Source of the DNA: a virus
Virus record (IMG/VR): IMGVR_UViG_3300035126_000119
Coordinates: 1-21,700 of that record
Strand: one strand, 5' to 3'
Length of the DNA: 21,700 nucleotides
Both the position numbers and the translations under genes were made by a program. Every line of letters begins with the position of its first letter. Position 1 is the stretch's first letter. The notes under the pieces are model-generated. The model saw only the letters and a program-made list of their open reading frames with translations. It did not search any database and was not told the origin of the DNA. Positions 1 to 6,927 of this stretch are shown here, one piece after another.

Positions 1-245
1 ATAAAATTATCTTTGACTTCTGCTGTCGCATAAGTTGATGATGGAAGAGAAGCATCGCTACACATCAATCCTAAAGTAGTTCCAAAACTTTTGAAATCTA
101 CTCCTTCAGAATCTAAAAGTTTTGAGATAAAATCACCTTGCCAACCAGGTCCAATAAAAACCTGATATAGGTTAGTTGTTGCCATATCACCAAAATAGGT
201 TTTGGCATTACGCATTCCAATATTAGTTATTGCTGGAACTGGCAT
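1..245 (-). CDS. Tail tube / baseplate tube-initiator family protein (gp19/gp54-like), 3' end missing
   Basis: The first 81 codons of a leftward gene are visible; the rest lies beyond the left edge. It starts at ATG 245, with AAGGT about 9 nt upstream. The protein begins MPVPAITNIGMRNAKTYFGD, then TNLYQVFIGPG, then LGLMCSDASLPSSTY. The order 'NLYQV...' then a Cys-containing strand then a 'LPSS'-type turn resembles the N-terminal half of T4 gp19 (NLFQVEI, then CKATALPAG), a fold also used by gp54. It diverges from gp4 and sits next to gp48 and gp53, which fits a tube or baseplate-tube junction role in the virion. I cannot tell gp19 from gp54 or another tube-like protein with only this fragment. 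A late-promoter box (279-286) precedes it. Confidence 0.6.
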   Translation of the reverse strand, partial: MPVPAITNIGMRNAKTYFGDMATTNLYQVFIGPGWQGDFISKLLDSEGVDFKSFGTTLGLMCSDASLPSSTYATAEVKDNF

Positions 246-288
246 CTAAATACCTTGTGCGATCCTTACATTATAGAGTATTTAGATG
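243..288. promoter_or_regulatory. Divergent pair of late promoters forming an inverted repeat over both start codons
   Basis: The 11-base CATCTAAATAC at 243-253 is repeated, inverted and without mismatch, at 278-288. Each copy holds a TCTAAATA box: 245-252 reading right (toward gp4) and 279-286 reading left (toward the tail-tube gene). TCTAAATA is a variant of the NATAAATA late-promoter box of T4-like cyanophages. Each copy also contains the start codon of the gene driven by the other copy. The gap between the two start codons is only 40 bases. The match to the known late box is seen; promoter activity is inferred. Confidence 0.6.
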
Positions 289-723
289 TCATATAAAGGA
301 AAATACCAACCATCATTTCCACAAAAGTATAAGGGAGATCCGACAAATATCATATACAGATCTTTATGGGAAAGAAAGTTTATGGTCTATTGTGATCTCA
401 ATGAGAAAGTGTTGGAATGGGGATCGGAAGAAATGTTTGTGTGGTACAGATCACCAATAGACAGTAAACCTCATAGATATTTCCCAGATTTTTATATCAA
501 AGTTCAAGAATCTAGTGGTCAAATTAAAAAGTATTTGATTGAGATTAAACCAAAAAAGCAAACAACTCCTCCTCCCAAACAACAGAGACAAACTAAAAAG
601 TATCTCTATGAAGCATATGAGTACGCCAAGAATCAGGCAAAATGGGAAGCAGCAAAAGAATGGTGTGCTGATCGTGGATATGAGTTTAAGGTGCTCACAG
701 AAACAGAACTTGGTATAGTATAA
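286..723 (+). CDS. 4: Head completion protein gp4 (gp50/65), PD-(D/E)XK-like
   Basis: A 145-residue protein, close to the length of T4 gp4 (head completion, which readies DNA-filled heads for tail joining). The sequence has the gp4 pattern: YKGDPTNIIYRSLWERKFM (residues 15-33), VLEWGSEE (42-49), HRYFPDFY (63-70) and IEIKPKKQ (85-92). E29, D68 and the E86-x-K88 pair are spaced as in PD-(D/E)XK nucleases of the TnsA/Hjc type, so a nuclease-like fold is likely; activity is an inference. It starts at ATG 286, within the inverted promoter repeat, with no clear Shine-Dalgarno. Its stop overlaps the next start (TAATG). Confidence 0.85.
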   Translation: MSYKGKYQPSFPQKYKGDPTNIIYRSLWERKFMVYCDLNEKVLEWGSEEMFVWYRSPIDSKPHRYFPDFYIKVQESSGQIKKYLIEIKPKKQTTPPPKQQRQTKKYLYEAYEYAKNQAKWEAAKEWCADRGYEFKVLTETELGIV

Positions 724-1124
724 TGCCTAGAAAGACACTCAAGCAAAGGCAAGAAAGAAACCCGACCGATGATAATGATAATCGGGTACGTTCTGTCATT
801 GATAATGTAATCGGAACTGAAGATCCCGATGATTTAATGCTTGAAATTATGAGTGTGTTACAAGAAAGTGGACGAGTTCCACAGGCAGGTAAGTATTATA
901 CATTCGTTTATAATCCAAAGACACCAAATATATCTTACGATCAAAATCCTTTAGTCGCAGTGACTGAAGTTTATAAATGGGGATTTAAAGCCATTAATTT
1001 TCACTGGGGTCAATTGAGACAATATACCTGGAGTGAAGTTGCTGGGCAATTATATGAGGTTTATCCAGACGAATTAGCGGATTTAAGAGAGGTGCCTTTT
1101 GCCAATATCCGTCTAAATAGTTAA
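723..1124 (+). CDS. Conserved cyanophage protein of unknown function between gp4 and gp48
   Basis: A 133-residue protein I do not recognise by function. It starts at ATG 723, sharing one base with the gp4 stop (TAATG), so the two are translationally coupled. The N-terminal 20 residues are basic and polar (MPRKTLKQRQERNPTDDNDN), followed by a helical-looking acidic stretch (about 22-50) and a compact aromatic-rich part with YYTFVYNPKTP (58-68), KWGFKAINFHWG (85-96) and LYEVYPDE (110-117). There is no signal peptide or membrane segment. Its place between head-completion and baseplate genes suggests a virion or assembly role. The late-promoter box for gp48 lies within its last codons. Confidence 0.75.
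   Translation: MPRKTLKQRQERNPTDDNDNRVRSVIDNVIGTEDPDDLMLEIMSVLQESGRVPQAGKYYTFVYNPKTPNISYDQNPLVAVTEVYKWGFKAINFHWGQLRQYTWSEVAGQLYEVYPDELADLREVPFANIRLNS
1112..1119 (+). promoter_or_regulatory. Late promoter box (TCTAAATA) for gp48
   Basis: TCTAAATA, followed by GTTAAAAAAT, lies 17 nt before the gp48 start at 1137 and inside the last codons of the preceding gene. The same box plus A-rich leader occurs before several fibre genes (for example 16726-16733). No Shine-Dalgarno is visible in this leader. Confidence 0.5.
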
Positions 1125-1136
1125 AAAATAGCCAAA

Positions 1137-2117
1137 ATGGCAGAAAATTATAGATATCCAAGAGAAAATATAAAAGCAGGTATAGATTACCTTCAAATTC
1201 AGGTGATTAAAACTGAATTTGGAACTCCCACAACCACCTCTTCAACAGATCCAGTATTTGTAAATAGAGGACAACAAAATCCTACCGGAACTGGTCCTGG
1301 AGGAAGTTACAAAGCAAATTTAACAACAACAAAAAATGTTCTTTTAAAAACACCTGGATTTGCTAAAAACAAAGCCAAATCTGATAGTATAATCTCAACG
1401 ATTATTTTACCAATGCCATCAAATATAAGTGATTCTAATCAGGTCACTTATTCTGATGATAGTCTAGACGCAGTAACTGCTGAAGTGGCAGGATTTGCTG
1501 GTAATTTAATGAGATCTGGTTCGGCTCAAGACATAACAAATAATATAACATCTTTTGTAAGTGGTATTGGAGAAAGATCTGATCAATTAAAAAACATTTA
1601 TCTTGGACAACTTGCCGCCTCTGCTGCTCAAATTGCTGGAGTTGGAAACATAACTCTAAATCAAATTCTTGCGAGAGGTGAGAATCAAATTCTAAATCCA
1701 AATATGGAATTGCTGTTTAATGGTCCAACGATTCGTAATTTTAGATTTTCTTTTAAAATGACACCTAGAGATGAAAAAGAATCTGCTGATGTAAAAAATA
1801 TTATTAGAACATTTAAAAAGAATATGGCACCCAAAGCAAGTAATCAATTCTTTTTAGGTGCTCCAAATATTTTTGAGTTAAGATATGTTGAAACAGATAA
1901 AGATACTGGCAGAGCATTTAACCATAAGTTTTTACATAAATTTAAACAATGTGCTCTCACAGATATAACTGTAAATTACACTGGAGAAAATATTTACGCA
2001 ACTTATGCTGATGGAACTCCAGTCTCTATTATTATGGACCTAACATTTAAGGAACTTGAACCAATTTACTCCTCTGACTATGAAACATCAGAAGGAAAAG
2101 AAGGAGTAGGATACTAA
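1137..2117 (+). CDS. 48: Baseplate tail tube cap gp48
   Basis: A 326-residue virion protein. The C-terminal half carries the gp48/gp54-type pattern: MELLFNGPTIRNFRFSFKM (about 184-202), TPRDEKESADVKNIIRTFKK, then FLGAPNIFELRY, FKQCALTDITVNYT and PVSIIMDLTFKELEPI near the end. In T4, gp48 sits on the central baseplate hub and, with gp54, starts tail tube assembly. The N-terminal half (about 35-165) is Ser/Thr/Asn-rich and less conserved-looking. T4 gp48 is slightly longer. It is followed two bases later by gp53, the usual neighbour in cyanophages. gp54 is the alternative name, but the order next to gp53 favours gp48. No Shine-Dalgarno is seen before ATG 1137. Confidence 0.8.
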   Translation: MAENYRYPRENIKAGIDYLQIQVIKTEFGTPTTTSSTDPVFVNRGQQNPTGTGPGGSYKANLTTTKNVLLKTPGFAKNKAKSDSIISTIILPMPSNISDSNQVTYSDDSLDAVTAEVAGFAGNLMRSGSAQDITNNITSFVSGIGERSDQLKNIYLGQLAASAAQIAGVGNITLNQILARGENQILNPNMELLFNGPTIRNFRFSFKMTPRDEKESADVKNIIRTFKKNMAPKASNQFFLGAPNIFELRYVETDKDTGRAFNHKFLHKFKQCALTDITVNYTGENIYATYADGTPVSIIMDLTFKELEPIYSSDYETSEGKEGVGY

Positions 2118-2119
2118 AA

Positions 2120-2770
2120 ATGGGATACTTCAGAGAACTACCAGACCTCGCATATCAGTCTTTCTTACCTGATAAAAACTCCTCACAGGATTATGTGATT
2201 GTAAAGAATCTTTTCAGAAGAGTTAAACTTCGTGATGACTTATATAATGTATTCACCATCTTTAACAAGTATCAAATCAAAGATGGTGCTCGTCCAGATA
2301 CCGTTGCCGACGAGATCTATGGAAGTCCAGAACTAGATTGGGTTGTTCTGACCACTGCCAACATCATCAATGTCAGAGATCAGTGGCCATTATCAGACTA
2401 TCAAATTTATAATTATGCCGAAAACAAATACGGAAATGATCTGACTAAAATTAGATTTTATGAGACCACAGAAGTCAAAGATTCTTCCAACCGCCTGATT
2501 CTTCCTGCTGGTAAAGTTGTAACCCAAAACTTTACAATACCAGATCCAGATGATGGAACAAAAACTCTGAGTCCTGTGACTGGTATTACAAACTATGAGT
2601 ATGAAACCAGAAAGAATGATGAAAAAAGGTCCATCTATCTTCTCAAACCAGCGTATCTACAACAGTTTCTGAATGATATGAGAAGAGAGATGTTATATTC
2701 AGAGTCTTCAGAATACATTACAGACACTCTGATTCAGACTCAAAATACTAACATTACACTACCACAATAA
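2120..2770 (+). CDS. 53: Baseplate wedge subunit gp53
   Basis: A 216-residue baseplate wedge protein; in T4, gp53 joins neighbouring wedges around the hub. Recognisable features are the N-terminal MGYFRELPDLAYQSF, the segment VKNLFRRVKLRDDL (28-41), and the highly typical ADEIYGSPELDWVVLTTANI (63-82), which resembles the LysM-like domain of gp53. It starts at ATG 2120, two bases after the gp48 stop, with no promoter between, so they are co-transcribed. Its 3' end overlaps the 3' end of the convergent Mom-like gene by 12 bases, with no terminator in between. Confidence 0.85.
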   Translation: MGYFRELPDLAYQSFLPDKNSSQDYVIVKNLFRRVKLRDDLYNVFTIFNKYQIKDGARPDTVADEIYGSPELDWVVLTTANIINVRDQWPLSDYQIYNYAENKYGNDLTKIRFYETTEVKDSSNRLILPAGKVVTQNFTIPDPDDGTKTLSPVTGITNYEYETRKNDEKRSIYLLKPAYLQQFLNDMRREMLYSESSEYITDTLIQTQNTNITLPQ

Positions 2771-3346
2771 CTCTAAGTTCTTATCAAAAACCATCACATA
2801 TCGGTGCTTGCGGGAGCGGTCTTTCCATTCTCCTTCAGCACCTTTAATTTTGCCTCTAGAGTGTTTAGTTCCGTCTGCATAGTAGAAATCTTTCTTTGAG
2901 TCTGTGAGTCCGCAATATTTAAAGTTACAAGCCCGATAGATTGTACCACTATGGAAATCACTATCAGCGTAAGAGATGATTGCTTTAACTTCAGCATCCT
3001 TCCGTAACTGTCTAATCGCTCTTGAAACAAACCAAGAAGTGATATTATGCTCACTAGATTGGGTATCTGGATGGATGCAGAGACGGGAAAGTTCAAATAG
3101 TCCTTGTTGATCATTTCGTTCAAGTCCAAATGCTCCTTGTGCGACTTCTGGAACAGGGAGTCCAGTGAAAACACAGACTCCCTGAATACCGCCAATATTC
3201 AAAGGGCAGAAGTCATTACCCTTATACAAACCGTAGTTGTAACCACTCTTAAAAGATTTAGAAAAGTCCTTAAGATAATGAAACCGCAGAAGTAACTCTG
3301 CGGCTTCGGATTTACTTACACGGTCAATGTAGTAATCAGTCTTCAC
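2759..3346 (-). CDS. Mom-like DNA-modification acyltransferase (GNAT fold)
   Basis: A 195-residue protein resembling phage Mu Mom, which modifies adenine in phage DNA (to a carbamoylmethyl-type base) and so protects it from host restriction enzymes. Visible Mom/GNAT motifs are FHYLKDF (22-28), FELSRLCIHPD (84-94), NITSWFVSRAIRQLRKD (101-117) and SYADSDFHSGTIYRACNF (125-142), the last being the strongest family signature. The start is GTG at 3346, within GTGA overlapping the gp32 stop, so translation is coupled to gp32 and it shares that transcript. It is the last gene of the leftward replication block and converges on gp53. Another small-molecule acyltransferase is possible; cofactor and base specificity cannot be read from sequence. 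Confidence 0.75.
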   Translation of the reverse strand: MKTDYYIDRVSKSEAAELLLRFHYLKDFSKSFKSGYNYGLYKGNDFCPLNIGGIQGVCVFTGLPVPEVAQGAFGLERNDQQGLFELSRLCIHPDTQSSEHNITSWFVSRAIRQLRKDAEVKAIISYADSDFHSGTIYRACNFKYCGLTDSKKDFYYADGTKHSRGKIKGAEGEWKDRSRKHRYVMVFDKNLELLW

Positions 3347-4263
3347 TCCTCAGCAAGACGGGCGAAGTACGACAGGGCATCATCATCCTCATCTTCTTCC
3401 ACTGCGGGACGGCGAGTGAGTTTCAGAGAAGACAGTTCTTCACGGAGATCCTCATCAAGATCCTTCACGGGACCACGAGAATACTCTTCCTCTTCTGCCA
3501 CTTCTTCATCCACACGGCGGGAACCTTTGGAACCCAGCACATACTCAAGACGCTTCTTCAGTTCATCATAGGTCTTGAACTGGTCAGCAGCAACGAGTTC
3601 TGCCAAAGAATACTGCTTCTTCCAGATTGCTTCCATTGCGTCATCATCATCCAGCAGAGCGCCTTGTGCAGCAAACTCACTGGAATCATAGTTACGATAA
3701 CCAGCAACATTCTTTGCCTTCAGTTTGAAGTTGGCACCTTGCCAGAAGTCAAACGGATCAATCGCTTCCTCATCTTCAAACTCGGGTTGCATCGCAGCAG
3801 TCAGTTTGTCAAAGATCTTCTTACCGAACTTAAACAGGAAGACTTTACCTTCGTTGGCAGGGTTAGCAGGATCCTTCACCACATAGATGTTGGAAACATA
3901 AGTCAGTTTACGCTTCTGCTTACGTGCCAGTTCCTTACCAGCATCAGTGCCGTTGTTCCACAGTTCAGAGTTCAGTTCGGACACAGGATCCTTCTGATTC
4001 AGAGTGGTAAGACTGTTCTCAATATACCAACCAGATACTCCCTGAAAGGCGTGTGAATAAATCTTCACAAACGGAAGGTCTTCTCCATTAGGGGCAGGGA
4101 GAAAACGAATTACAGCATATCCGTTTCCTGCCTTGTCACACTCTAATTTCCATACACGTTCATCGGAGGAAGAATTGGAAGAATTCATCTTCTCAACTTC
4201 CTTAACAAGTTTGGCGGTAAGATTGCCAAGTTTGGACTGCTTTTTAAGGTCGGAAAACGACAT
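3343..4263 (-). CDS. 32: Single-stranded DNA-binding protein gp32
   Basis: A 306-residue protein, about the length of T4 gp32 (301). It coats single-stranded DNA in replication, recombination and repair and recruits gp59. The N-terminal basic part MSFSDLKKQSKLGNLTAKLV matches the cooperativity (B) domain. The OB-fold core runs from about 35 to 230, with GYAVIRFLPAPNG (48-60), GWYIENSLTTLNQKDPV (78-94) and VFLFKFGKKIFDKL. The C-terminal tail is acidic (EEVAEEEEY, then EEDEDDDALSYFARLAEE), the protein-interaction domain. The zinc-binding His/Cys cluster of T4 gp32 is absent: the only Cys is C42. It has its own sigma70-type promoter and an AATCC-repeat leader. Confidence 0.92.
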   Translation of the reverse strand: MSFSDLKKQSKLGNLTAKLVKEVEKMNSSNSSSDERVWKLECDKAGNGYAVIRFLPAPNGEDLPFVKIYSHAFQGVSGWYIENSLTTLNQKDPVSELNSELWNNGTDAGKELARKQKRKLTYVSNIYVVKDPANPANEGKVFLFKFGKKIFDKLTAAMQPEFEDEEAIDPFDFWQGANFKLKAKNVAGYRNYDSSEFAAQGALLDDDDAMEAIWKKQYSLAELVAADQFKTYDELKKRLEYVLGSKGSRRVDEEVAEEEEYSRGPVKDLDEDLREELSSLKLTRRPAVEEDEDDDALSYFARLAEE

Positions 4264-4300
4264 TTGGATTACCTCGGATTAATTGGATTCGGGGGATTTA
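4264..4300 (-). promoter_or_regulatory. gp32 5' leader with four AATCC repeats (candidate autogenous operator)
   Basis: In the mRNA sense, AATCC occurs four times before the gp32 start (plus-strand GGATT at 4266, 4276, 4285 and 4294), spaced 10, 9 and 9 nt. A GAGG Shine-Dalgarno lies between the last two, about 10 nt before the ATG. T4 and RB69 gp32 are known to repress their own translation by binding a leader RNA. The repeats here could serve that purpose; this is an inference. Confidence 0.4.
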
Positions 4301-4307
4301 CTTAGAT

Positions 4308-4336
4308 AGTATAGCGAAGATTGAGTCACCTGTCAA
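4308..4336 (-). promoter_or_regulatory. Sigma70-type promoter for gp32
   Basis: On the minus strand TTGACA (4336-4331) is followed after exactly 17 bases by TATACT (4313-4308). Transcription should start near 4301, giving a leader of about 38 nt. The -35 box overlaps the last codons of the DUF1825 gene. This is an early/host-polymerase promoter, unlike the late boxes elsewhere in the window. Confidence 0.75.
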
Positions 4337-4658
4337 TGAATTGCTTGAGAGACTCAATGGTCTTGTTCATACTACTGAATAAAACTTGCATATCAGTCTC
4401 TGGTGGGAATCCCATCAGAGCCACTGATTTGCGTAGGTTCTCTTTCATCTCAACCGCTTGTGGGTCATCTGAAAGGGACAACCTAGTATACATCACTCTC
4501 TGCTTTTCTAGCAAGAGCTCAAGTTTCTCAATATGTTCCAGTTTGGTCTCACGGGGCATCATACCGAAAGTCAGAATGCTTCCGTAGATTTCCTCTTGTA
4601 ACTTGTTGATTTCTCTCAGTTCGTCTTGAATAATATCGGAGTCAAAAAAGTTACTCAT
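4326..4658 (-). CDS. DUF1825 family protein (cyanobacterial/cyanophage)
   Basis: A 110-residue helical, soluble protein with the DUF1825 look: an N-terminal FFDSDIIQDELREINKLQEE (4-23), a YGSILTFGMMPRETKLEHIE stretch (25-44), then LELLLEKQRVMYTRLSLSDD (46-65) and an amphipathic C-terminal helix after MGFPPETDMQVLFSSMNK (82-99). DUF1825 proteins are known from cyanobacteria and their phages; the biochemical role is unknown to me. It starts at ATG 4658, overlapping the gp59 stop by 8 bases, and sits between gp59 and gp32. That suggests a link to replication-fork or late-transcription functions. The gp32 promoter lies across its 3' end. Confidence 0.7.
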   Translation of the reverse strand: MSNFFDSDIIQDELREINKLQEEIYGSILTFGMMPRETKLEHIEKLELLLEKQRVMYTRLSLSDDPQAVEMKENLRKSVALMGFPPETDMQVLFSSMNKTIESLKQFIDR

Positions 4659-5241
4659 CTATAATTTCCCTTAAAATCTTCTTGAATTGAAACACATCTG
4701 TATTTAGAAATGGAGAATATTTTTTAATTTTTAAGCTGACGGTTTCCCACACTGGGTCCAGAAGTTTCTTATCAAACTTCTTCCCGAACAGGAATATTTT
4801 ATCATAGATGACTAGAGTTTCAATAGAAATCTTCCCGCTCAGGAATCTTTTTAGAACGGGTGGATGACCTTTGGAACAGTTCAAGGCATCCTCTAATTTT
4901 GTTTCCAAGAACAATTCGCTGCTTTGCTCTTTGAACAAGTAAGTCAAACTCTGTTGTCTCCGCATCCAATCTGCGTATGTCCTTTCGCCAGAATTGATAA
5001 TTTCTCCAATCCATAGGTTCTGTGGGTTGTCTGCTTCTACAAAATTTGATACAAAAAAGTCTACTATTTCTTTGTCAGAATACTTCCTAGAAGATTTCTC
5101 AAAGAAATATTTGTCCTTACGTTTATTAAACGAAGTTAATGATGCTCTTGTTTTTTGATGATACCTAAAATAGTCATACTTGGGATTGGTGAAGTGATTC
5201 TTCAATCCCAAGTATTGAGTATAACATTCAAAGGGTGACAT
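4651..5241 (-). CDS. 59: Replicative helicase loader gp59
   Basis: A 196-residue protein (T4 gp59 is 217). It loads the gp41 helicase onto gp32-coated forked DNA. The N-terminal third is diagnostic: FNKRKDKYFFEKSSRKYSDK (38-57) aligns with T4 QKRRDKYFFQKLSEKYKLKE, followed by IVDFFVSNFVEADNPQNLWI (58-77) matching LALIFISNLVANQDAWI. The C-terminal half is helical and less conserved. It starts at ATG 5241 within TAATG overlapping the gp33 stop. Position between gp33 and gp32 is the usual cyanophage order. Confidence 0.85.
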   Translation of the reverse strand: MSPFECYTQYLGLKNHFTNPKYDYFRYHQKTRASLTSFNKRKDKYFFEKSSRKYSDKEIVDFFVSNFVEADNPQNLWIGEIINSGERTYADWMRRQQSLTYLFKEQSSELFLETKLEDALNCSKGHPPVLKRFLSGKISIETLVIYDKIFLFGKKFDKKLLDPVWETVSLKIKKYSPFLNTDVFQFKKILREIIDE

Positions 5242-5501
5242 TACAGAGGCAAACGTGCGCGAGAAGTTTTTTTCATAAAGTTAAGACGAGTTGCGTCCCA
5301 CTTTAATCTCTCTTTCAAAGGTTTTGAAATGAGTTTCACCACCGATTCTACCTCAAGACTATTGGATTCGCAATAGTGGCAGATAGCATCAATGTAGTTC
5401 AGATTTTCTTCTGCTACGATTTTTTCAATCTCAAGAGCAAATTTAGACGGCGTTAAAAATTTACTTTCTATTGCCTGTTCTAGTTCTTTATTTGGTTCCA
5501 T
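5241..5501 (-). CDS. 33: Late transcription co-activator gp33
   Basis: An 86-residue protein when started at ATG 5501 (MEPNKELEQAIESKFLTPSK). In T4, gp33 bridges RNA polymerase and the sliding clamp and, with sigma factor gp55, activates late promoters. The segment FALEIEKIVAEENLNYIDAI then CHYCESNSLEVESVVKLISK parallels T4 gp33 (MVEEFGMSYLEATTAFLEENSI then a conserved hydrophobic C-terminal patch). The same frame is open for 35 more codons upstream, but those lie inside the exonuclease gene. The 5501 start overlaps the exonuclease 3' end by only 14 bases and has GGAA 6 nt upstream, so I prefer it. Its stop shares one base with the gp59 start. Confidence 0.75.
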   Translation of the reverse strand: MEPNKELEQAIESKFLTPSKFALEIEKIVAEENLNYIDAICHYCESNSLEVESVVKLISKPLKERLKWDATRLNFMKKTSRARLPL

Positions 5502-6168
5502 AGAGTTCCAATTTATCTCCAACAAACTTTCTAATGTATTTGCCGAGTAGTTTGATGTACTTTGATTTGTCTCTTTCTTCATAGACGACGCATTCTCCAT
5601 TTTCACAAGCCATGATGATTACAAGTTTTTTAACTGAAATACCAGTCAGTTCGTATAGCATACAACCATATGCCATACATTGAACAAAATAGTGTTCAAT
5701 CCACTCGCGTGGTTTTGGTTTTTTAGAAGTCTTAAAGTCAATTATTGCTAACTCGCCGTTATATTCAGCGATACAATCAACTGTCCCAGCAATGCCCAGT
5801 TGCTTACTATATAGGGACCCTTCAAGGGCGTAAATATTATTTATGCGATTTAGATTCGTCTTCGCAATTTTAAACAGAAAATCCGCCATCGGCGCAACAG
5901 ACGGGAGATCTTTATTGTCCAGATAATTTTCCACGAGAGAATGCATATCCGTGCCACGAGAAGTAGCTGCCTTAGTAATCTTCTCCGCTTCCTCCTCACC
6001 AACCTTTTTACGCCAATTGACAAAGATTTCACGATTAAAATGACTCGTAATGGAAGTAATAGAAACTAGTTTAAGTAGTTCTTCTTCATCAGGCACAGAA
6101 TAATATCTTACACCATCAATTGTTTCACGCTCCAACTGGGGGAGTTCAATATCAATATGATTAAACAT
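5488..6168 (-). CDS. PD-(D/E)XK exonuclease (RecB/Cas4-like)
   Basis: A 226-residue protein with the RecB-family nuclease signature in order: ATSRGTDMHSLVE (about 68-80, the G..H motif), a conserved Glu in ALEGSLYS (E116), GIAGTVDCIAEYNGE (D131) and LAIIDFKTSKKP (D144 and K146). These give the metal-binding D-D-K active site and a downstream Tyr/Gln-bearing helix HYFVQCMAYGCMLYEL. It is widespread in T4-like cyanophages and is probably used in recombination or DNA end-processing. ATG 6168 overlaps the phoH stop (TGATG). A TTG just upstream is a weaker start. It lies between phoH and gp33. Confidence 0.8.
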   Translation of the reverse strand: MFNHIDIELPQLERETIDGVRYYSVPDEEELLKLVSITSITSHFNREIFVNWRKKVGEEEAEKITKAATSRGTDMHSLVENYLDNKDLPSVAPMADFLFKIAKTNLNRINNIYALEGSLYSKQLGIAGTVDCIAEYNGELAIIDFKTSKKPKPREWIEHYFVQCMAYGCMLYELTGISVKKLVIIMACENGECVVYEERDKSKYIKLLGKYIRKFVGDKLELYGTK

Positions 6169-6926
6169 CAAAAACCAGCATCCATTTTCGCAATAATGTA
6201 TTCTTTAACAAGTCCAGAACGAACAATATCGTCTACACCAAATTCAATTATATCAAATGATGGCATTTTACGCAATACTGACATAAAATCTACAATACCA
6301 TTACGCTCATTTGTTTTTTGTAGATCAGACTGAGAAGCATCGCCACAGAAACAAATCTTGGTATTCTCACCAACACGAGTAATGATTGAATCAAGTTCGT
6401 GGAAGTTTAGGTTTTGGAACTCATCAACAATAATGATAGCATTATCAAGCGTAGTGCCTCTTAGGAATGAAGTACTCCAGAACTTAATGGTTTCTTGTGA
6501 CTTAAGATTTCCATAGAGCATCTCAAAGTCAGCATCAGAAGGCATCTGGAACATATACTTCACCATATTCTTATAAGGAATCTGGTAAATATCTGCCTTA
6601 TCTTCGTGAGAACCAGGCAAGAATCCAATTTCTCTTGTAGCAACTAATGAGCGAACCAGATAGATTTTCTCATAAGGTGTTGATTCATCCAAAACATCTG
6701 CAAGAGCATTGTAGAGTGTAATGAAAGTCTTACCAGTTCCAGCACAACCATAAGCAACTAAGTGTTTACCTGCCGCATATGATTCAAAAAGACGCTTTTG
6801 ATTGTCTGTAAGTGGATCAATATCAACCAAATAGTCAGAACTCAGAGGTTTTCTCCTCTTCATCTGTTTTGCCGTCAGACCAACTCCGATTGGTTGTTCT
6901 ACATTTCCTCTTTTTCTTCTTGCCAT
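6168..6926 (-). CDS. phoH: PhoH-like P-loop ATPase
   Basis: A 252-residue PhoH-family protein, common in marine phages. The Walker A motif is AYGCAGTGKTFIT (58-70) and Walker B is AIIIVDEFQN (163-172, D168/E169). The helicase-like motif ICFCGDASQSDL follows (about 191-202), and the C-terminal motif is DDIVRSGLVKEYI. Other recognisable parts are KIYLVRSLV (87-95) and GFLPGS (101-106). The exact reaction is not known; RNA or DNA-linked ATPase or RNase-related roles have been proposed. In hosts the gene responds to phosphate stress. The start ATG is at 6926, one base after the HNH gene, and its stop overlaps the exonuclease start. Confidence 0.92.
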   Translation of the reverse strand: MARRKRGNVEQPIGVGLTAKQMKRRKPLSSDYLVDIDPLTDNQKRLFESYAAGKHLVAYGCAGTGKTFITLYNALADVLDESTPYEKIYLVRSLVATREIGFLPGSHEDKADIYQIPYKNMVKYMFQMPSDADFEMLYGNLKSQETIKFWSTSFLRGTTLDNAIIIVDEFQNLNFHELDSIITRVGENTKICFCGDASQSDLQKTNERNGIVDFMSVLRKMPSFDIIEFGVDDIVRSGLVKEYIIAKMDAGF

Positions 6927-6927
6927 A

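Noticed and set aside
2794-3195. A 133-codon minus-strand frame within the Mom-like gene
   Set aside because: It lies in another frame of a gene with clear Mom motifs and has no ribosome site or family resemblance.
5502-5606. Upstream extension of gp33 by 35 codons
   Set aside because: The extension lies within the exonuclease gene. The ATG at 5501 has a plausible ribosome site and gives a protein that matches gp33.
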